This document shows, piece after piece, positions 43,847 to 53,632 of a stretch of DNA of 64,000 bases. The notes beneath the pieces were generated by a model. That model was given only the letters and a program-made list of their open reading frames with translations, did no database searches and was not told the origin of the DNA. The DNA comes from an uncultured Clostridia bacterium (GTDB lineage Bacteria > Bacillota > Clostridia > Oscillospirales > Acutalibacteraceae), in assembly GCA_944412495.1 (NCBI GenBank), contig CALYBL010000020.1, positions 1-64,000 of the forward strand. Reading direction: 5' to 3'. Position numbers and translations under genes: made by a program. The stretch's first letter is position 1, and the number at the start of each line of letters is the position of its first letter.

Positions 43847-45529
43847 CTATTTGCCTTCTTTGCTCTTTAAATCCCTGTTTATAGCGCAGACTATTCCCTT
43901 TAATGAGGCGTGATTTATATTGCTGGCAATGCCCACACCGAATACCGATTTGCCCTCCTTGTTCTTCAGCTCGATATAAGCAACGGCCTTTGAGTCGGAG
44001 CCGGCAGAAATAGCGTGCTCGCTGTACGACATAAACTCATAGTCTGTTATGCCTATACTCTTGAGCGCCGTGAAGAAGGCGTCTATAGGGCCGTTGCCGA
44101 CGCCGGATATCTGCTTTTCTCCGTCTGGCGTTAAAACAACGGCGTCAACATGGACCTTGGAGCCGCTCTCGTCGGATTCCTCGTGCACGCTCTTTTTGAC
44201 GAGCTTATACTTGCCGGTAAAGTTGATATATTCCTCTTCAAATATTTTAAACACCTGATTTGCGTCAAGCTCGGTGCCTGCCTCGTCGCACGCTTTTTTG
44301 ATTATATCGCCGAACTCGACGTGCATTTTCTTTGGCAAATCATAGCCAAGCGAGCGCATGACAAAGGCCGCGCCGCCCTTGCCCGACTGGCTGTTTATGC
44401 GTATAATAGGCTCATATTCGCGCCCGACATCCGCCGGGTTTATCGGCAGATACGGCACCTCCCAGTATTCGGACCCGGTTTCACGCATATACTGCACGCC
44501 CTTGTTTATGGCGTCCTGATGCGAGCCCGAAAAGGCGGTAAACACAAGCTTGCCGGCATACGGATGGCGCTCGTGCACCTTCATGGAGGTAGCGTCCTCG
44601 TATATTTCCTTAACATGGTTTATATTGCTGAAATCCAGATGGGGGTCCACGCCTTGGCTGTACATATTGAGCGCCAGAGTGACTATGTCTACGTTGCCGG
44701 TCCTCTCGCCGTTGCCGAACAGCGTGCCCTCAATCCTCTCAGCGCCGGCAAGCAGAGACAGCTCCGCTGCGGCAACGCCGGTGCCGCGGTCGTTATGCGG
44801 ATGAACGCTTATTATCGCAGAATCCTTGTGCTTTAAGTGAGTACAGAAGTACTCTATCATGTCGGCAAAGCGGTTTGGGGTGCAGCACTCTACCGTGTTT
44901 GGCAGGTTGAGTATTATCTTATTGTCCGGCGTGGCGCCTATTTCCTCTATGACCCTGTCGCATATCTCCACCGCATAATCGCATTCAGTGCCCGAAAAGC
45001 TTTCGGGAGAATACTCGTACCTTATGTTGGTGTCGCCGACCTCTGACTCCATCTCTTTTATGAGGCGCGCCGCGTCTACGGCTATTTGCGTTATGCCGTC
45101 CTTGTCCTTGCGGAACACAACCTTGCGCTGCAGCGCCGATGTGGAATTGTAAAAGTGGAATATCACGTTTTTGGCGCCCTTTATCGCCTCAAACGTCCGC
45201 CTTATGAGATGCTCGCGGCACTGCACCAGCACCTGTATAGTAACGTCGTCGGGTATGTGGCCGCCCTCAATAAGCTCCCTTAAAATCTCATATTCGGTAT
45301 TGGAGGCAGACGGGAAGCCCACCTCTATCTCTTTAAAGCCGATATCCACCAGCAGCTTGAAAAACTCTACCTTCTGCTGAAGATTCATGGGGTTTACAAG
45401 CGCCTGGTTGCCGTCGCGCAAATCGACACTGCACCATACCGGCGCCTTTGTTATCACATTGTCCGGCCATTTGCGGTCTTTGATATCCACATTTTTAAAC
45501 GGGATATACTTCTCAAATCCCTTCTTCAT
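43847..45529 (-). CDS. leuA: 2-isopropylmalate synthase (long LeuA type)
   Basis: The 560-residue protein condenses acetyl-CoA with 2-ketoisovalerate, the first step to leucine. Catalytic 'VDLRDGNQAL' (about 35-44), 'HPHNDRGTG' with metal His pair (about 243-251) and 'GTLFGNGERTGN' (about 268-279) are intact. The C-terminal ~130 residues are the leucine-feedback allosteric domain. Length fits the LeuA2 type. GAGGTG precedes the ATG. A leucine T-box lies upstream. Confidence 0.97.
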   Translation of the reverse strand: MKKGFEKYIPFKNVDIKDRKWPDNVITKAPVWCSVDLRDGNQALVNPMNLQQKVEFFKLLVDIGFKEIEVGFPSASNTEYEILRELIEGGHIPDDVTIQVLVQCREHLIRRTFEAIKGAKNVIFHFYNSTSALQRKVVFRKDKDGITQIAVDAARLIKEMESEVGDTNIRYEYSPESFSGTECDYAVEICDRVIEEIGATPDNKIILNLPNTVECCTPNRFADMIEYFCTHLKHKDSAIISVHPHNDRGTGVAAAELSLLAGAERIEGTLFGNGERTGNVDIVTLALNMYSQGVDPHLDFSNINHVKEIYEDATSMKVHERHPYAGKLVFTAFSGSHQDAINKGVQYMRETGSEYWEVPYLPINPADVGREYEPIIRINSQSGKGGAAFVMRSLGYDLPKKMHVEFGDIIKKACDEAGTELDANQVFKIFEEEYINFTGKYKLVKKSVHEESDESGSKVHVDAVVLTPDGEKQISGVGNGPIDAFFTALKSIGITDYEFMSYSEHAISAGSDSKAVAYIELKNKEGKSVFGVGIASNINHASLKGIVCAINRDLKSKEGK

Positions 45530-45883
45530 TTATATGCACCTCGCTTAAAGATTTTTGACTGATTTATTATTGTTAACGCCGTCTGTGCGGCGAATGTCAA
45601 GCCCTCGAAAGCATCGTATGCTTCTATTTGCGGCAGCAGGCCGATTTGCGGGCCAAGAAACCGCTGAAGCGGCGGTATGAACAGGCTATAGAATACAGCC
45701 ACCGGCTCAAATCATCAAGGAACGCCGATATAAATCGTATCACAGTTCCTCTGCGGGTAAATAAACCAACAGATGGCGGCCTCTGGCGCTGACGGAATCA
45801 GCTTTCTGTATTCATTTGCTTCTGCTAAAGCTTTTTGCCAGTCCGCTGAAAACCAAGGTTTTGTTTGGCGTAAGCAGACAAAC
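45530..45883. other. Long leader between T-box and leuA
   Basis: This 354-bp stretch separates the T-box terminator from the leuA start. No reading frame with a ribosome site and no second riboswitch is evident. Such a long spacer is unusual. Confidence 0.5.
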
Positions 45884-46125
45884 AAAACGCCCCTTGCTGC
45901 TTTACAGCAAGGGGCGAGAATAAACATCACGCGGTACCACCCTGTTTCAGCCGGAAGCCCGGCCCTCAGCGACCTCTGACAAGGCCCGGCGTATAACGCC
46001 GCCACACGTACCGCCCTACAATATCAGGCGATATACTCGGGAGTGAGCTATACATATCCGCTCGTGTGCCGCCTCGCACCATCCGCCGGCTCTCTTATAC
46101 GACAAGCAAGATATCTTTTCTCCGT
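45884..46125 (-). promoter_or_regulatory. T-box leader, leucine-specific
   Basis: On the minus strand stem I begins with AGAGAGCCGGCGGATGG (about 46097-46081). The specifier region reads AGCTCACTCCCGAGT, with CTC (Leu) as the likely specifier codon. The T-box AGGGTGGTACCGCG (45943-45930) forms the antiterminator. The terminator CGCCCCTTGCTG / CAGCAAGGGGCG (45916-45888) is followed by TTTTGTTT. Uncharged tRNA-Leu would allow transcription of leuA. Confidence 0.92.
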
Positions 46126-46202
46126 CACTGTATATAAAATATATATTTAATATTATTATATCCGCCCGCCATCAGTTTGTCAACGATTATTTTTGTTCTA
46201 TA

Positions 46203-46430
46203 TCAACTATTGCCCATATCATCCTGCTGCTTACCGCGCTTATATCTGATTATCGAAATCAGCAGCAGCACGATTCCTATTACCTTCATGCCTATTGATA
46301 AGCCCATCAAAACGCCAGAGGTAAACTCTGCGAAATTACTGTTGTCATTATTTGAAAAATAGTATGACGCCCAATACAGCACTTCTCCCGCGATTATCAA
46401 TAACGCGCTTCCCTTCAGCCTTTTCAGCAT
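46203..46430 (-). CDS. Small membrane protein, unknown
   Basis: The 75-residue protein has two hydrophobic helices (about 8-25 and 38-62) and a charged C-terminus (RYKRGKQQDD). AGGAG lies 9 nt before the ATG, which supports a real gene. No family is recognised. Confidence 0.65.
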   Translation of the reverse strand: MLKRLKGSALLIIAGEVLYWASYYFSNNDNSNFAEFTSGVLMGLSIGMKVIGIVLLLISIIRYKRGKQQDDMGNS

Positions 46431-46753
46431 GCTTCACCACTCCTGACAAATCAATATTTTTCTTATTTTTTCCTAAAACCCTGTCGTTTTAATGCGTTTT
46501 GCATTTAAAATGCTCAAGCCTCATGGTTTTTCTTGCTTTTACATTTACGAGCAAAAGCAAGAGAGGCTTTTATCTGAACACAAAATGCTTTTTCGTCGGG
46601 TAATATGCTCTCAACGTTTGAGCGAAATACATCCCTCGCACACATCGTCGGTTTGTGTTTTGCTATTTTTTTCTGAGAAGCAGCTATAAGGATAGATCAA
46701 GCAAGAGTGACCATTCATCAACTTTGCGTATTATGCATATTATCAGGAACGAC
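46431..46753. other. Intergenic stretch, nothing seen
   Basis: AT-rich. No gene, terminator or repeat is convincing. Confidence 0.45.
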
Positions 46754-47638
46754 TCATTTTGTTCCGCTTATCAATACCGTGGTTACAATGCGAAATTCCC
46801 ATTTTTTCTCGCCACTTTCGTATCGCTTTATTTCCTTGTCATATCTGCGGTTAATCATATCCATTAAAGACTGGTACTCTGATTTACTAAGCGCCTTTGG
46901 GGCCATCTTATACGCTTTTTCCACGCTGCTGAGTTCTGACATTCTATCATCGTTGATTTGCGCTCGCGCCGTTTCTGCATCGACATTATCAAAATCCGGG
47001 GCATATTTTACTGTAGACATTGTATCAATAGAAATATGACAAAATCCCTGTGCTGCAAGATATGAGGAGTATTTTTCCGTTCGGTCCTCATACCGTTTAA
47101 TCTGGCTATTGGGGCTTTCAGACGCTGCCACCCAGACTTTATCAAATAATTCCTTTTCCTCACAATTCTCGGTCGGCACCCATTCTTCCGGTTTGAAACC
47201 TCTGGCGTAGACATCCATCACAATCATTTTCCCTCCGGGTTTCAGCACCCGATATTGTTCTCTCACAAACTTTTCAGGGTCGCAGAAATTCATTACAGTA
47301 TGAGAATAACAAATATCGAAAGAATTATCCTCAAATGGCAACTGTGCTGCATCACCTGCAACAAAATCGCATTGAAGGTTTAATTCTTTCGCTTTCTTTT
47401 TAGCAAAATCAATATGCCCGACGTCAAAATCCACGCCTGTAATTTTCGCATTGGGAAGATGTTCTTTTAACCGATGGCAAAGGAGGCCGCCGGCACAGCC
47501 TACTTCAAGAATTTTCATTCCATCACACAATTGCATAATGGATGCCCATTTGTCAATATTCCCTCTATGAAATTTTAATGCACGGGATAAATAGAGTTCT
47601 TCTGTCTTTTGCACATACTGTGACCAATAGGAATTCAT
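46754..47638 (-). CDS. Class I SAM-dependent methyltransferase
   Basis: The 294-residue protein has the methyltransferase_11 pattern: motif I 'ILEVGCAGGLLC' (about 43-54), 'ITGVDFDVGHID' (motif II), 'GDAAQLPFEDNSFDICYSH' (motifs III-IV) and 'EQYRVLKPGGKMIVMD'. It methylates an unknown small molecule or polymer. ATG 47638 is preferred because AAAGGA is 10 nt upstream; the frame extends to 47701 without a site. Lower GC than its neighbours may point to transfer. Confidence 0.88.
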   Translation of the reverse strand: MNSYWSQYVQKTEELYLSRALKFHRGNIDKWASIMQLCDGMKILEVGCAGGLLCHRLKEHLPNAKITGVDFDVGHIDFAKKKAKELNLQCDFVAGDAAQLPFEDNSFDICYSHTVMNFCDPEKFVREQYRVLKPGGKMIVMDVYARGFKPEEWVPTENCEEKELFDKVWVAASESPNSQIKRYEDRTEKYSSYLAAQGFCHISIDTMSTVKYAPDFDNVDAETARAQINDDRMSELSSVEKAYKMAPKALSKSEYQSLMDMINRRYDKEIKRYESGEKKWEFRIVTTVLISGTK

Positions 47639-48023
47639 GTTTTGCATTCCTTTCGTTAGTTGTTTTAAACTCGAGACGATACATTTTGTTGTGAGCTGCA
47701 ACTTTCCGTATAGGGTGCGAGAGCGAGAGTAAAATTGTGTGAAATCATATAAATGGATAAGGCAGACAAACTGAAATAGACTCTTTAGTTACAATGCTTT
47801 TGAAGGATTTTAACATCACACTGTAACGGATGGTAATAGTCTAAATTTTTAACGGTTTCAAATCAATATTTAAAGGTCATATACGCTAAAACAGCACCAA
47901 AATCATTTCCCGCCGATTATAGCACCAAAGTCAAACGCCGCTTTGCGATATTGAAAAATCATAACTGCAAAGGCACGGCATTCTGCCTTGTACGCCGGCA
48001 AACGATGCCGAAGCACATTTGGA
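47639..48023. other. Intergenic stretch, nothing seen
   Basis: AT-rich. Includes the methyltransferase promoter region. No gene or structured element is convincing. Confidence 0.45.
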
Positions 48024-48854
48024 CTATTCAGTCAGCTTCATGACCGTGCGGTAAATATCGCCCTTTTTCAGCCCTGTATCGGCGGCAACACGTTTTGCGG
48101 CCTCGCTTGCCGAAAGGCCCTGTTCAATCAGCTTGGCGGCGGTCTGTGCGGCGTCGCTTAAGCTCACCTGCGGGCCGGTATCGGTATTGCCCTCAACGAT
48201 AAGCACAATCTCACCCTTGAGCGGTTCTTCGGCATACCTTGCAGCGGCCTCGCCGAGAGTTGTGTGTATCTCCTCTTCATATATCTTGGTTATCTCCCGC
48301 ACTATGCATATCCGCCTGTCACCCAAAATTTCCAGCATGTCCAAAAGTGTTCCGGGCAGCTTGTGGGGAGCCTCATAAAACACCAGCGTGTGCTCAAATG
48401 ACTTTATCTCACTGAGCCTTGCCAGCTTGTTTTTCCGATTTACCGGAAGAAAACCCTCAAAAGCAAACCTGCCGGTAAACATGCCGGATACCGACAGCGC
48501 AGCGGTCAGCGCGCTCGGGCCGGGGACGCTCACGATATCTATCCCAAGCTCGGTGCACAGCGAAACGAGCTCCGTTCCGGGGTCGCTTATGCACGGCATG
48601 CCCGCATCACTCACCACAGCGCAGCTTTCGCCCGACATCAGCCTGTCGGCTATCTGAGAGCCCCTGCCGTCCTTGTTATAGCCGTTGTAGCTTATCATCG
48701 GCTTTTTTATACCGAGCACGCTTAGAAGCTTTGACGTAACCCGTGTGTCCTCCGCCACTATAAAATCAACGTCCGACAGCGTCTGCACCATACGCTCCGA
48801 CATATCGCCCAAATTGCCTATCGGCGTGCCTACCACATACAGTTTTCCCGACAA
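48024..48854 (-). CDS. rsmI: 16S rRNA (cytidine1402-2'-O)-methyltransferase
   Basis: The 276-residue protein has the tetrapyrrole-methylase fold of RsmI: 'YVVGTPIGNLGDMSERM' at the start, 'VAEDTRVTSKLL', 'VVSDAGMPCISDPG', 'VSVPGPSALTAAL' and 'FEGFLPV'. It methylates the 2'-O of C1402 in 16S rRNA. I chose TTG 48854, which has GGAGG 7 nt upstream and gives the usual N-terminus; the ATG of the longer frame lacks a site. It follows the YabB-like gene, as in Bacillus (yabB-yabC). Confidence 0.95.
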   Translation of the reverse strand: MSGKLYVVGTPIGNLGDMSERMVQTLSDVDFIVAEDTRVTSKLLSVLGIKKPMISYNGYNKDGRGSQIADRLMSGESCAVVSDAGMPCISDPGTELVSLCTELGIDIVSVPGPSALTAALSVSGMFTGRFAFEGFLPVNRKNKLARLSEIKSFEHTLVFYEAPHKLPGTLLDMLEILGDRRICIVREITKIYEEEIHTTLGEAAARYAEEPLKGEIVLIVEGNTDTGPQVSLSDAAQTAAKLIEQGLSASEAAKRVAADTGLKKGDIYRTVMKLTE

Positions 48855-48902
48855 GATACCGCCTCCAAACGGCCATGCCTTACGATACACGGCCGTGATA
48901 TA

Positions 48903-49625
48903 TCATTCTTTGGCAAAGCTGCCGTAAATCTTTTTCATTTCCTTCGACCAGCCGCCGTCATCCTCTATCACTAAATCCGGCATTACGGCTATTCCCGGAC
49001 GTCCGCCTTTTTTCCCCTCCGCCAAAAAGAGCGACGGGCTGCTGCCCGCGCGCTGTATGACCATTCTAAGCCGTTTAGGCTCAATCCCCGCGCCGCGCAT
49101 CGCGCATATGACGTCCGCAAGGCGCTCGGTGCGGCAGCAAAGGCAGAGCCTGCCGCCGAATTTCAGCAGATATTTCGCCGCAGCGGCGATATCTTCTATA
49201 GTGCACATTTCCTCGCTGCGCGCGGCGTTAAGCGATTCGTTGGCCGACCGTGCTCCCGCGCCCGCCCGCTTATACGGAGGGTTCATCGTGACAAGGTCGA
49301 ATTTTCCGGCGGCAAGCTCTGTCCTTATATATCTTAAATCAGCACACAGCGGAGTGAATATGTCGCCGAGCCCGTTTTCCTCAACCGAGCGGCGGCAAAG
49401 CTCTATAGCCTCCGGCATAATATCCACGCCGTACGCCCTGCCGGTAAAGCCGTTGCGGCACCATATCAGCGGGATTATCCCGCAGCCGGTGCCAAGGTCG
49501 CATACAAGGCCGCTTTTTCCGACTGCGGCAAAATCTGCCAGCAAAAGGGCGTCGGTGCCGTATCTGTGATTTTCGGACACGAATATTGTGCATCCGCCGC
49601 CCAGCGGCTGAGCCGTCGGCTTCAT
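48903..49625 (-). CDS. tRNA1(Val) adenine-N6 methyltransferase-like protein (YabB/TrmN6)
   Basis: The 240-residue protein has motif I 'VCDLGTGCGIIPL', an acidic motif II 'AYGVDIMPEA' and the N6-adenine catalytic 'VTMNPPYKR'. This is the YabB/TrmN6 family, which methylates A37 of a tRNA. ATG 49625 is preferred because AGGGGGTGG is directly upstream. It precedes rsmI in the same operon (48 bp gap to the TTG start). Confidence 0.93.
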   Translation of the reverse strand: MKPTAQPLGGGCTIFVSENHRYGTDALLLADFAAVGKSGLVCDLGTGCGIIPLIWCRNGFTGRAYGVDIMPEAIELCRRSVEENGLGDIFTPLCADLRYIRTELAAGKFDLVTMNPPYKRAGAGARSANESLNAARSEEMCTIEDIAAAAKYLLKFGGRLCLCCRTERLADVICAMRGAGIEPKRLRMVIQRAGSSPSLFLAEGKKGGRPGIAVMPDLVIEDDGGWSKEMKKIYGSFAKE

Positions 49626-50160
49626 TTTGCCACCCCCTGTGTAGGCCCGCTTGCCATTTATATTTATCATTAATTATACACCATAACGGCGGTGAAATAT
49701 ATAGAATAATTTCACTTTAACCACGTCCGGTATGATTTCCCGTCATAAAGCAGCCAGCTTCCGCTGAAACCGCAGCTTACAAAAGAATATAAAGAAGCGC
49801 TCACTAAGCTCTCCCCCACCCCCAGCAGAGTCTCTGAGCCTTTTGACGTTTATGGCTGTTATGAAATTACTGTCGTGTAAAATATGTGATTAAACACATT
49901 TTCCAGTTGCCTTAGCTTGCAAATCGTAGGGCATCCGCACAAATAAAATCATTTCAGCGGCGCAGCTTTGAGATGCGCTGTCAAGCTCTTTTCGCTTAGA
50001 AGTCCCGCACACACGGTTCTGCGCCGAAGCCATTTGCTCATTACGGCAATCACCGGCGGATTTTGATTAGGTCAACGCCGCTAAGAGAGATTTCACTCTG
50101 CTGCTATGATATTCACGCAGCATGTATCGCAGGAAATGCAATGGCGTCATAAATATATAA
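49626..50160. other. 0.5-kb stretch without a gene
   Basis: Includes the yabB promoter region. TATGGCTGTTATGAAAT near 49850 also occurs at about 10445. Otherwise nothing recognisable. Confidence 0.5.
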
Positions 50161-50194
50161 AATTTAAGCGGAGACGTTTTTGCACGCTCCGCTT
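50161..50194 (-). terminator. Terminator of the ferredoxin gene
   Basis: AAGCGGAG (50166-50173) pairs with CTCCGCTT (50187-50194) with more pairing inside; on the minus strand AAATTTTA follows. Confidence 0.7.
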
Positions 50195-50214
50195 AGTTTG
50201 GATTATTACAGGAA

Positions 50215-50388
50215 TTATTCATCCTCGTGAATAGCGCCTACGGGGCAAGTGTCCGCGCACGCTCCGCATGATATGCAGGTATCGGGGTCAATAACATACA
50301 TGCTGTCTCCCTCAGATATCGCTTCTACGGGGCAAGTGGCGGCGCAAGAGCCGCAGCTTATGCAATCCTGATTAATTTTATACGCCAT
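50215..50388 (-). CDS. 2[4Fe-4S] ferredoxin
   Basis: The 57-residue protein carries two CxxCxxCxxxCP motifs ('CISCGSCAATCP' at 9-20 and 'CISCGACADTCP' at 37-48), the clostridial ferredoxin pattern. It shuttles low-potential electrons. ATG 50388 has GGAGGTG 5-8 nt upstream. A longer frame to 50502 is not supported. Monocistronic with a terminator. Confidence 0.97.
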   Translation of the reverse strand: MAYKINQDCISCGSCAATCPVEAISEGDSMYVIDPDTCISCGACADTCPVGAIHEDE

Positions 50389-50688
50389 AAAAACACCTCC
50401 ATAATAAATAAAGCCTGCTCCGGCCCGACGCTGCCGGGCCTTAAAAGCGTAACTCCTTACGCTGTAGTAATTATAGCAATTCACTCCACGAATAGCAAGC
50501 ATATTTTTTTAAACAAATTATAAACCTAAAAAAGCCGAATCCCTTATAAAAGCAGGGCTTTTAGGCGGCATTGAGCCAATGTTCAGCCTTTTTAGCACTT
50601 ATCCGCAGGTGACGGACACATTCAGTGACTAAACAGCCGGCAAGACGATAATAATAACCATAACCTTAAAAATCAGTATGGTGAAACA
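50389..50688. other. Intergenic stretch between divergent genes
   Basis: Holds promoters of ferredoxin (minus) and the membrane-protein gene (plus). A hairpin AAAGCCGAATCCC...GGGCTTTT-like element near 50530-50560 is weak. Nothing else is seen. Confidence 0.45.
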
Positions 50689-51492
50689 ATGACCTTAAGA
50701 GAAATAAAAGCAAAAACCAAAAAAATGCTGAAAGGCAATATGGCTCCGCTTATGTTAGGGGCATGCCTTATACTGCTTATTTCGCTCATATTTTCTATGT
50801 GTGAATACATCATACGCCGTCTGACGGGCGTAAGCGCCTGCTGCACAGTGCGTTTTTCGGGAAACGGCACCGCAAGCGTTATATTATCGCTTGTAATTCT
50901 CGTTTTAAGCCTGCTTTTTCAGTATGCGGCGCTGTCACCGCTGATAATGGGGATATGGCGGTATTTGTATTTCCTCGCAAGAGGGAAAAAGCAGCGGCTT
51001 GCAGAGCTGTTCTTCTTTTATTCTGCCCCGCGCCTGTTCTTTTACTCGGTATTTTTAAGGCTGAACATATTTCTGCGTCAGGCGCTGATATGTGCGGCGC
51101 TGTTTCTGCTGCCGCTTGCCGCATCGTTCTTCCTGTCTGATTATGCCGCTGATACTCTTGGATATGAACTGACCGGCCCAGTCTCGGCCGCACTGATGTT
51201 TGCCGCGGCATTTTTGTGGATATGTGCGGTAATTATTTTTATAATTGTACTGTTAAGATATGCCTTTGTTGAATTAACCGCCGCCGCTAACGGGGAAAGG
51301 AAAATCAACCGCTCGGTAGGGGTCGGCATAAAACGCACGAGTGGAAAAAGAATACGCATATTCATGCTGACATTCAGCTTTACCGGCTGGTTTATTCTAT
51401 GCCTGCTTATTCTACCCATCATCTTCGTGCTTCCGTATTTTTGGGGCTGCATTGCTGTGCTCGAGGAGAATTCGGATAAGCCTAATAACTGA
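50689..51492 (+). CDS. Multi-pass membrane protein, DUF975-like
   Basis: The 267-residue protein has five to six hydrophobic helices and begins 'MTLREIKAKTKKMLKGN', which matches the amphipathic N-terminus of the DUF975 family. The C-terminal 'YFWGCIAVLEENSD' is also typical. Function unknown. No strong ribosome site is seen (GTATGG before ATG). A terminator follows. Confidence 0.75.
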   Translation: MTLREIKAKTKKMLKGNMAPLMLGACLILLISLIFSMCEYIIRRLTGVSACCTVRFSGNGTASVILSLVILVLSLLFQYAALSPLIMGIWRYLYFLARGKKQRLAELFFFYSAPRLFFYSVFLRLNIFLRQALICAALFLLPLAASFFLSDYAADTLGYELTGPVSAALMFAAAFLWICAVIIFIIVLLRYAFVELTAAANGERKINRSVGVGIKRTSGKRIRIFMLTFSFTGWFILCLLILPIIFVLPYFWGCIAVLEENSDKPNN

Positions 51493-51588
51493 TTGTTTCG
51501 CAGTGCTCCGGCAGAAAAATTTCATGTCTGTGCAGCAGCGGCTCTTTCTCAATCACCGCCGTGCTTGATTTCCGCTTTGCAAAGGAAT

Positions 51589-51618
51589 AAAAAATGCGGT
51601 CAAAACGACCGCATTTTT
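51589..51618. terminator. Bidirectional terminator
   Basis: AAAATGCGGTC (51591-51601) pairs with GACCGCATTTT around a short A-rich loop, flanked by A- and T-runs. It serves the convergent DUF975-like and rubrerythrin genes. Confidence 0.9.
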
Positions 51619-51708
51619 GCTTGATATAATTCCGCTTTAAAAAGCAAAGTCATTATTGCCTGAGCCGATATGACAATCCGGCCGGGCACACATCAAACGA
51701 GATATGCA

Positions 51709-52248
51709 TTAATAATTTTCTGCGTTTATCTCAAAGAAGCTCTGCGGATGTGCGCAGGTCGGGCAGACAGCCGGAGCCGATGTGCCGACATGGATATGTC
51801 CGCAGTTGCGGCACTTCCAGATAGTAACACCGTCACGCTTGAAGACCATGCCCTTTTCTATATTGCTTATAAGCTTGCGGTAGCGCTCCTCATGCTTGTT
51901 TTCTATATCGCCAACCATCTTGAACAGAGCGGCTATCTGATTAAAGCCCTCTTCCTTTGCCTCCTCGGCAAACTGCTTGTACATGTCGGTCCACTCATAG
52001 TTCTCGCCTGCAGCAGCGTCGTTAAGATTCCTGAGAGTATCCGGTATGGCACCGTCGTGAAGCTGTTTAAACCAAAGCTTTGCGTGCTCCTTTTCATTGC
52101 GCGCAGTCTCCTCAAAAATAGCCGCTATCTGCTCATAGCCGTCCTTCTTTGCCTGTGAGGCATAGTAGCCGTACTTTGTATAAGCCTGTGATTCACCGGC
52201 AAATGCTGCCAATAAATTTTTTTCTGTCTTGCTTCCTTTAAGTTCCAT
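51709..52248 (-). CDS. rbr: Rubrerythrin
   Basis: The 179-residue protein has the ferritin-like diiron domain (ExxY at '[13 protein letters not shown]', '[13 protein letters not shown]', '[13 protein letters not shown]', '[10 protein letters not shown]') and a C-terminal rubredoxin-like centre ('[10 protein letters not shown]', 'CPTCAHPQ'). It reduces hydrogen peroxide and protects anaerobes against oxygen. ATG 52248 has GGAGGTAG upstream. Confidence 0.97.
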   Translation of the reverse strand: MELKGSKTEKNLLAAFAGESQAYTKYGYYASQAKKDGYEQIAAIFEETARNEKEHAKLWFKQLHDGAIPDTLRNLNDAAAGENYEWTDMYKQFAEEAKEEGFNQIAALFKMVGDIENKHEERYRKLISNIEKGMVFKRDGVTIWKCRNCGHIHVGTSAPAVCPTCAHPQSFFEINAENY

Positions 52249-52817
52249 TTTTACTACCTCCATTTCTGTTTTTTATAATTATGCCACATTAATCCGCATA
52301 AGGCAATAGCAAAAACGTCAAAAAGAAGCTATATATACCAATTTTGTAACAAATATATTAATCGTCTTAGTCCCGCTGCGCATTTATTAAAATTTTTTCG
52401 TAATGTACGGTAACCTGTGCCGGTTAAAAATGCTAACTGCCGGCAAAGCAGCGGCTCTATTTCTTTGGCTGCAGCTGCATAGACCGTTTCTGTCAGCAAA
52501 ACGTACCGCTCAGCAGCATAATGACGGTCATTTCCACACATTAAGCCCTTTATGTACCGGATAATAAGAACGCCGTTTTATGAAAGCATCAGTCATCTTA
52601 AAATAATCATAAGGCTATCTAAATCTCTGCATGGCAGCAATCCCGAAAAAAGCTGTAAATCCATAATTTGTCAGATACTTAAGCTGCAAGAAGACAACCG
52701 CATTGCAGGCATACATGCAGGCTGATTAAGCGACTACAAGCCGCAGGTCCATAGTTTGTTAGGTTTAACAAGTATTTTAAAAAAGCTTTAGGGTATGTCG
52801 TTTGCCGTATGCAAGTA
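52249..52817. other. 0.57-kb stretch without a gene
   Basis: Includes the rubrerythrin promoter region. No supported gene, RNA or repeat. Confidence 0.5.
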
Positions 52818-52855
52818 AAACGCCGTCCGAAAAACGGACGGCGTTTATGTTTTGG
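52818..52855. terminator. Terminator-like hairpin
   Basis: AAACGCCGTCCG (52818-52829) pairs with CGGACGGCGTTT (52835-52846), followed on the plus side by ATGTTTTGG. On the minus strand it follows the 42-residue peptide gene. Confidence 0.8.
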
Positions 52856-52897
52856 ACTGCGCAGAACCTTTATCTACTTTGATTTAAAGTGAAAATA

Positions 52898-53026
52898 TTA
52901 GCAGCAGCAGTCATTGTTGCTTCCGCAGCCGTTGTTGTTGCCGCAGCAGCAGCACAGTATGAGTATCAATATTATGATCCAGCAGCAGTTACCGCTACCA
53001 CAGCCGCCTCCAAACAGATTGCCCAT
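52898..53026 (-). CDS. 42-residue cysteine-rich membrane peptide
   Basis: The ATG at 53026 has a strong site (GGGAGG, 9 nt upstream). The product begins MGNLFGGGCGSGNCC, has a short hydrophobic core WIIILILIL, then CCCCGNNNGCGSNNDCCC. Eleven of 42 residues are Cys. Similar tiny Gly/Cys proteins with a membrane core occur in Clostridia and are sometimes linked to spores or the envelope, but I cannot name the family. A terminator-like hairpin lies about 45 bp downstream on its strand. Confidence 0.7.
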   Translation of the reverse strand: MGNLFGGGCGSGNCCWIIILILILCCCCGNNNGCGSNNDCCC

Positions 53027-53632
53027 TAACTAATACCTCCCTTCGTTGTTCACCCCATACTATGGTGAAGCACTCGGTTTGGTTACTGATTAATGATAAA
53101 AATTTATAGCACCGCGAGCGCCGAATAAAGGCAACTATAAAACAAAAGCGATCAAAAAGCCTTACGCTTGTAAATACAGCGCCATCGCTTGAACGGGCGG
53201 CTTTGACAACACCTAAAAGCATCCCTGCGCTTTGAAAGCCGATGTTGGTCATCGCATTGCCTAACAGATATATTGTATCGAACGTTATGCGAACCGCGCC
53301 GGTGCATAGTCTTAGTGATCCGCTCTTTTTCTGCGCATAGAAAACGGCAGTAAACACGTTTCCTTACGTCTCCGTACGATAAACAGCCGTATATAAAGAT
53401 CATGACTTGCCGATGTAAATCTTCTGAAAACAAACGATACTATATATTTCAGAAGATATAAAGCTCAAAGCGACAAAGGCAGCAAAGCGGTCGATTTTCC
53501 GCCGTTCGTTTACTATTTGGGCCAAAATAGAAAAATCCATGATTTTTTGATAAAATAAAGTATACAATTTTTTAAAAACCGCAAGCAAAACTCCTTTTTC
53601 AAACACTTTATAAACAAAGGGAGGTGAGCGCG
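53027..53632. other. 0.6-kb stretch without a gene
   Basis: Holds the promoter regions of the divergent Cys-rich peptide and the sigma-factor gene. Open frames here lack ribosome sites. TATACAAT at about 53568 is a candidate -10 box for the sigma gene. Confidence 0.5.
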
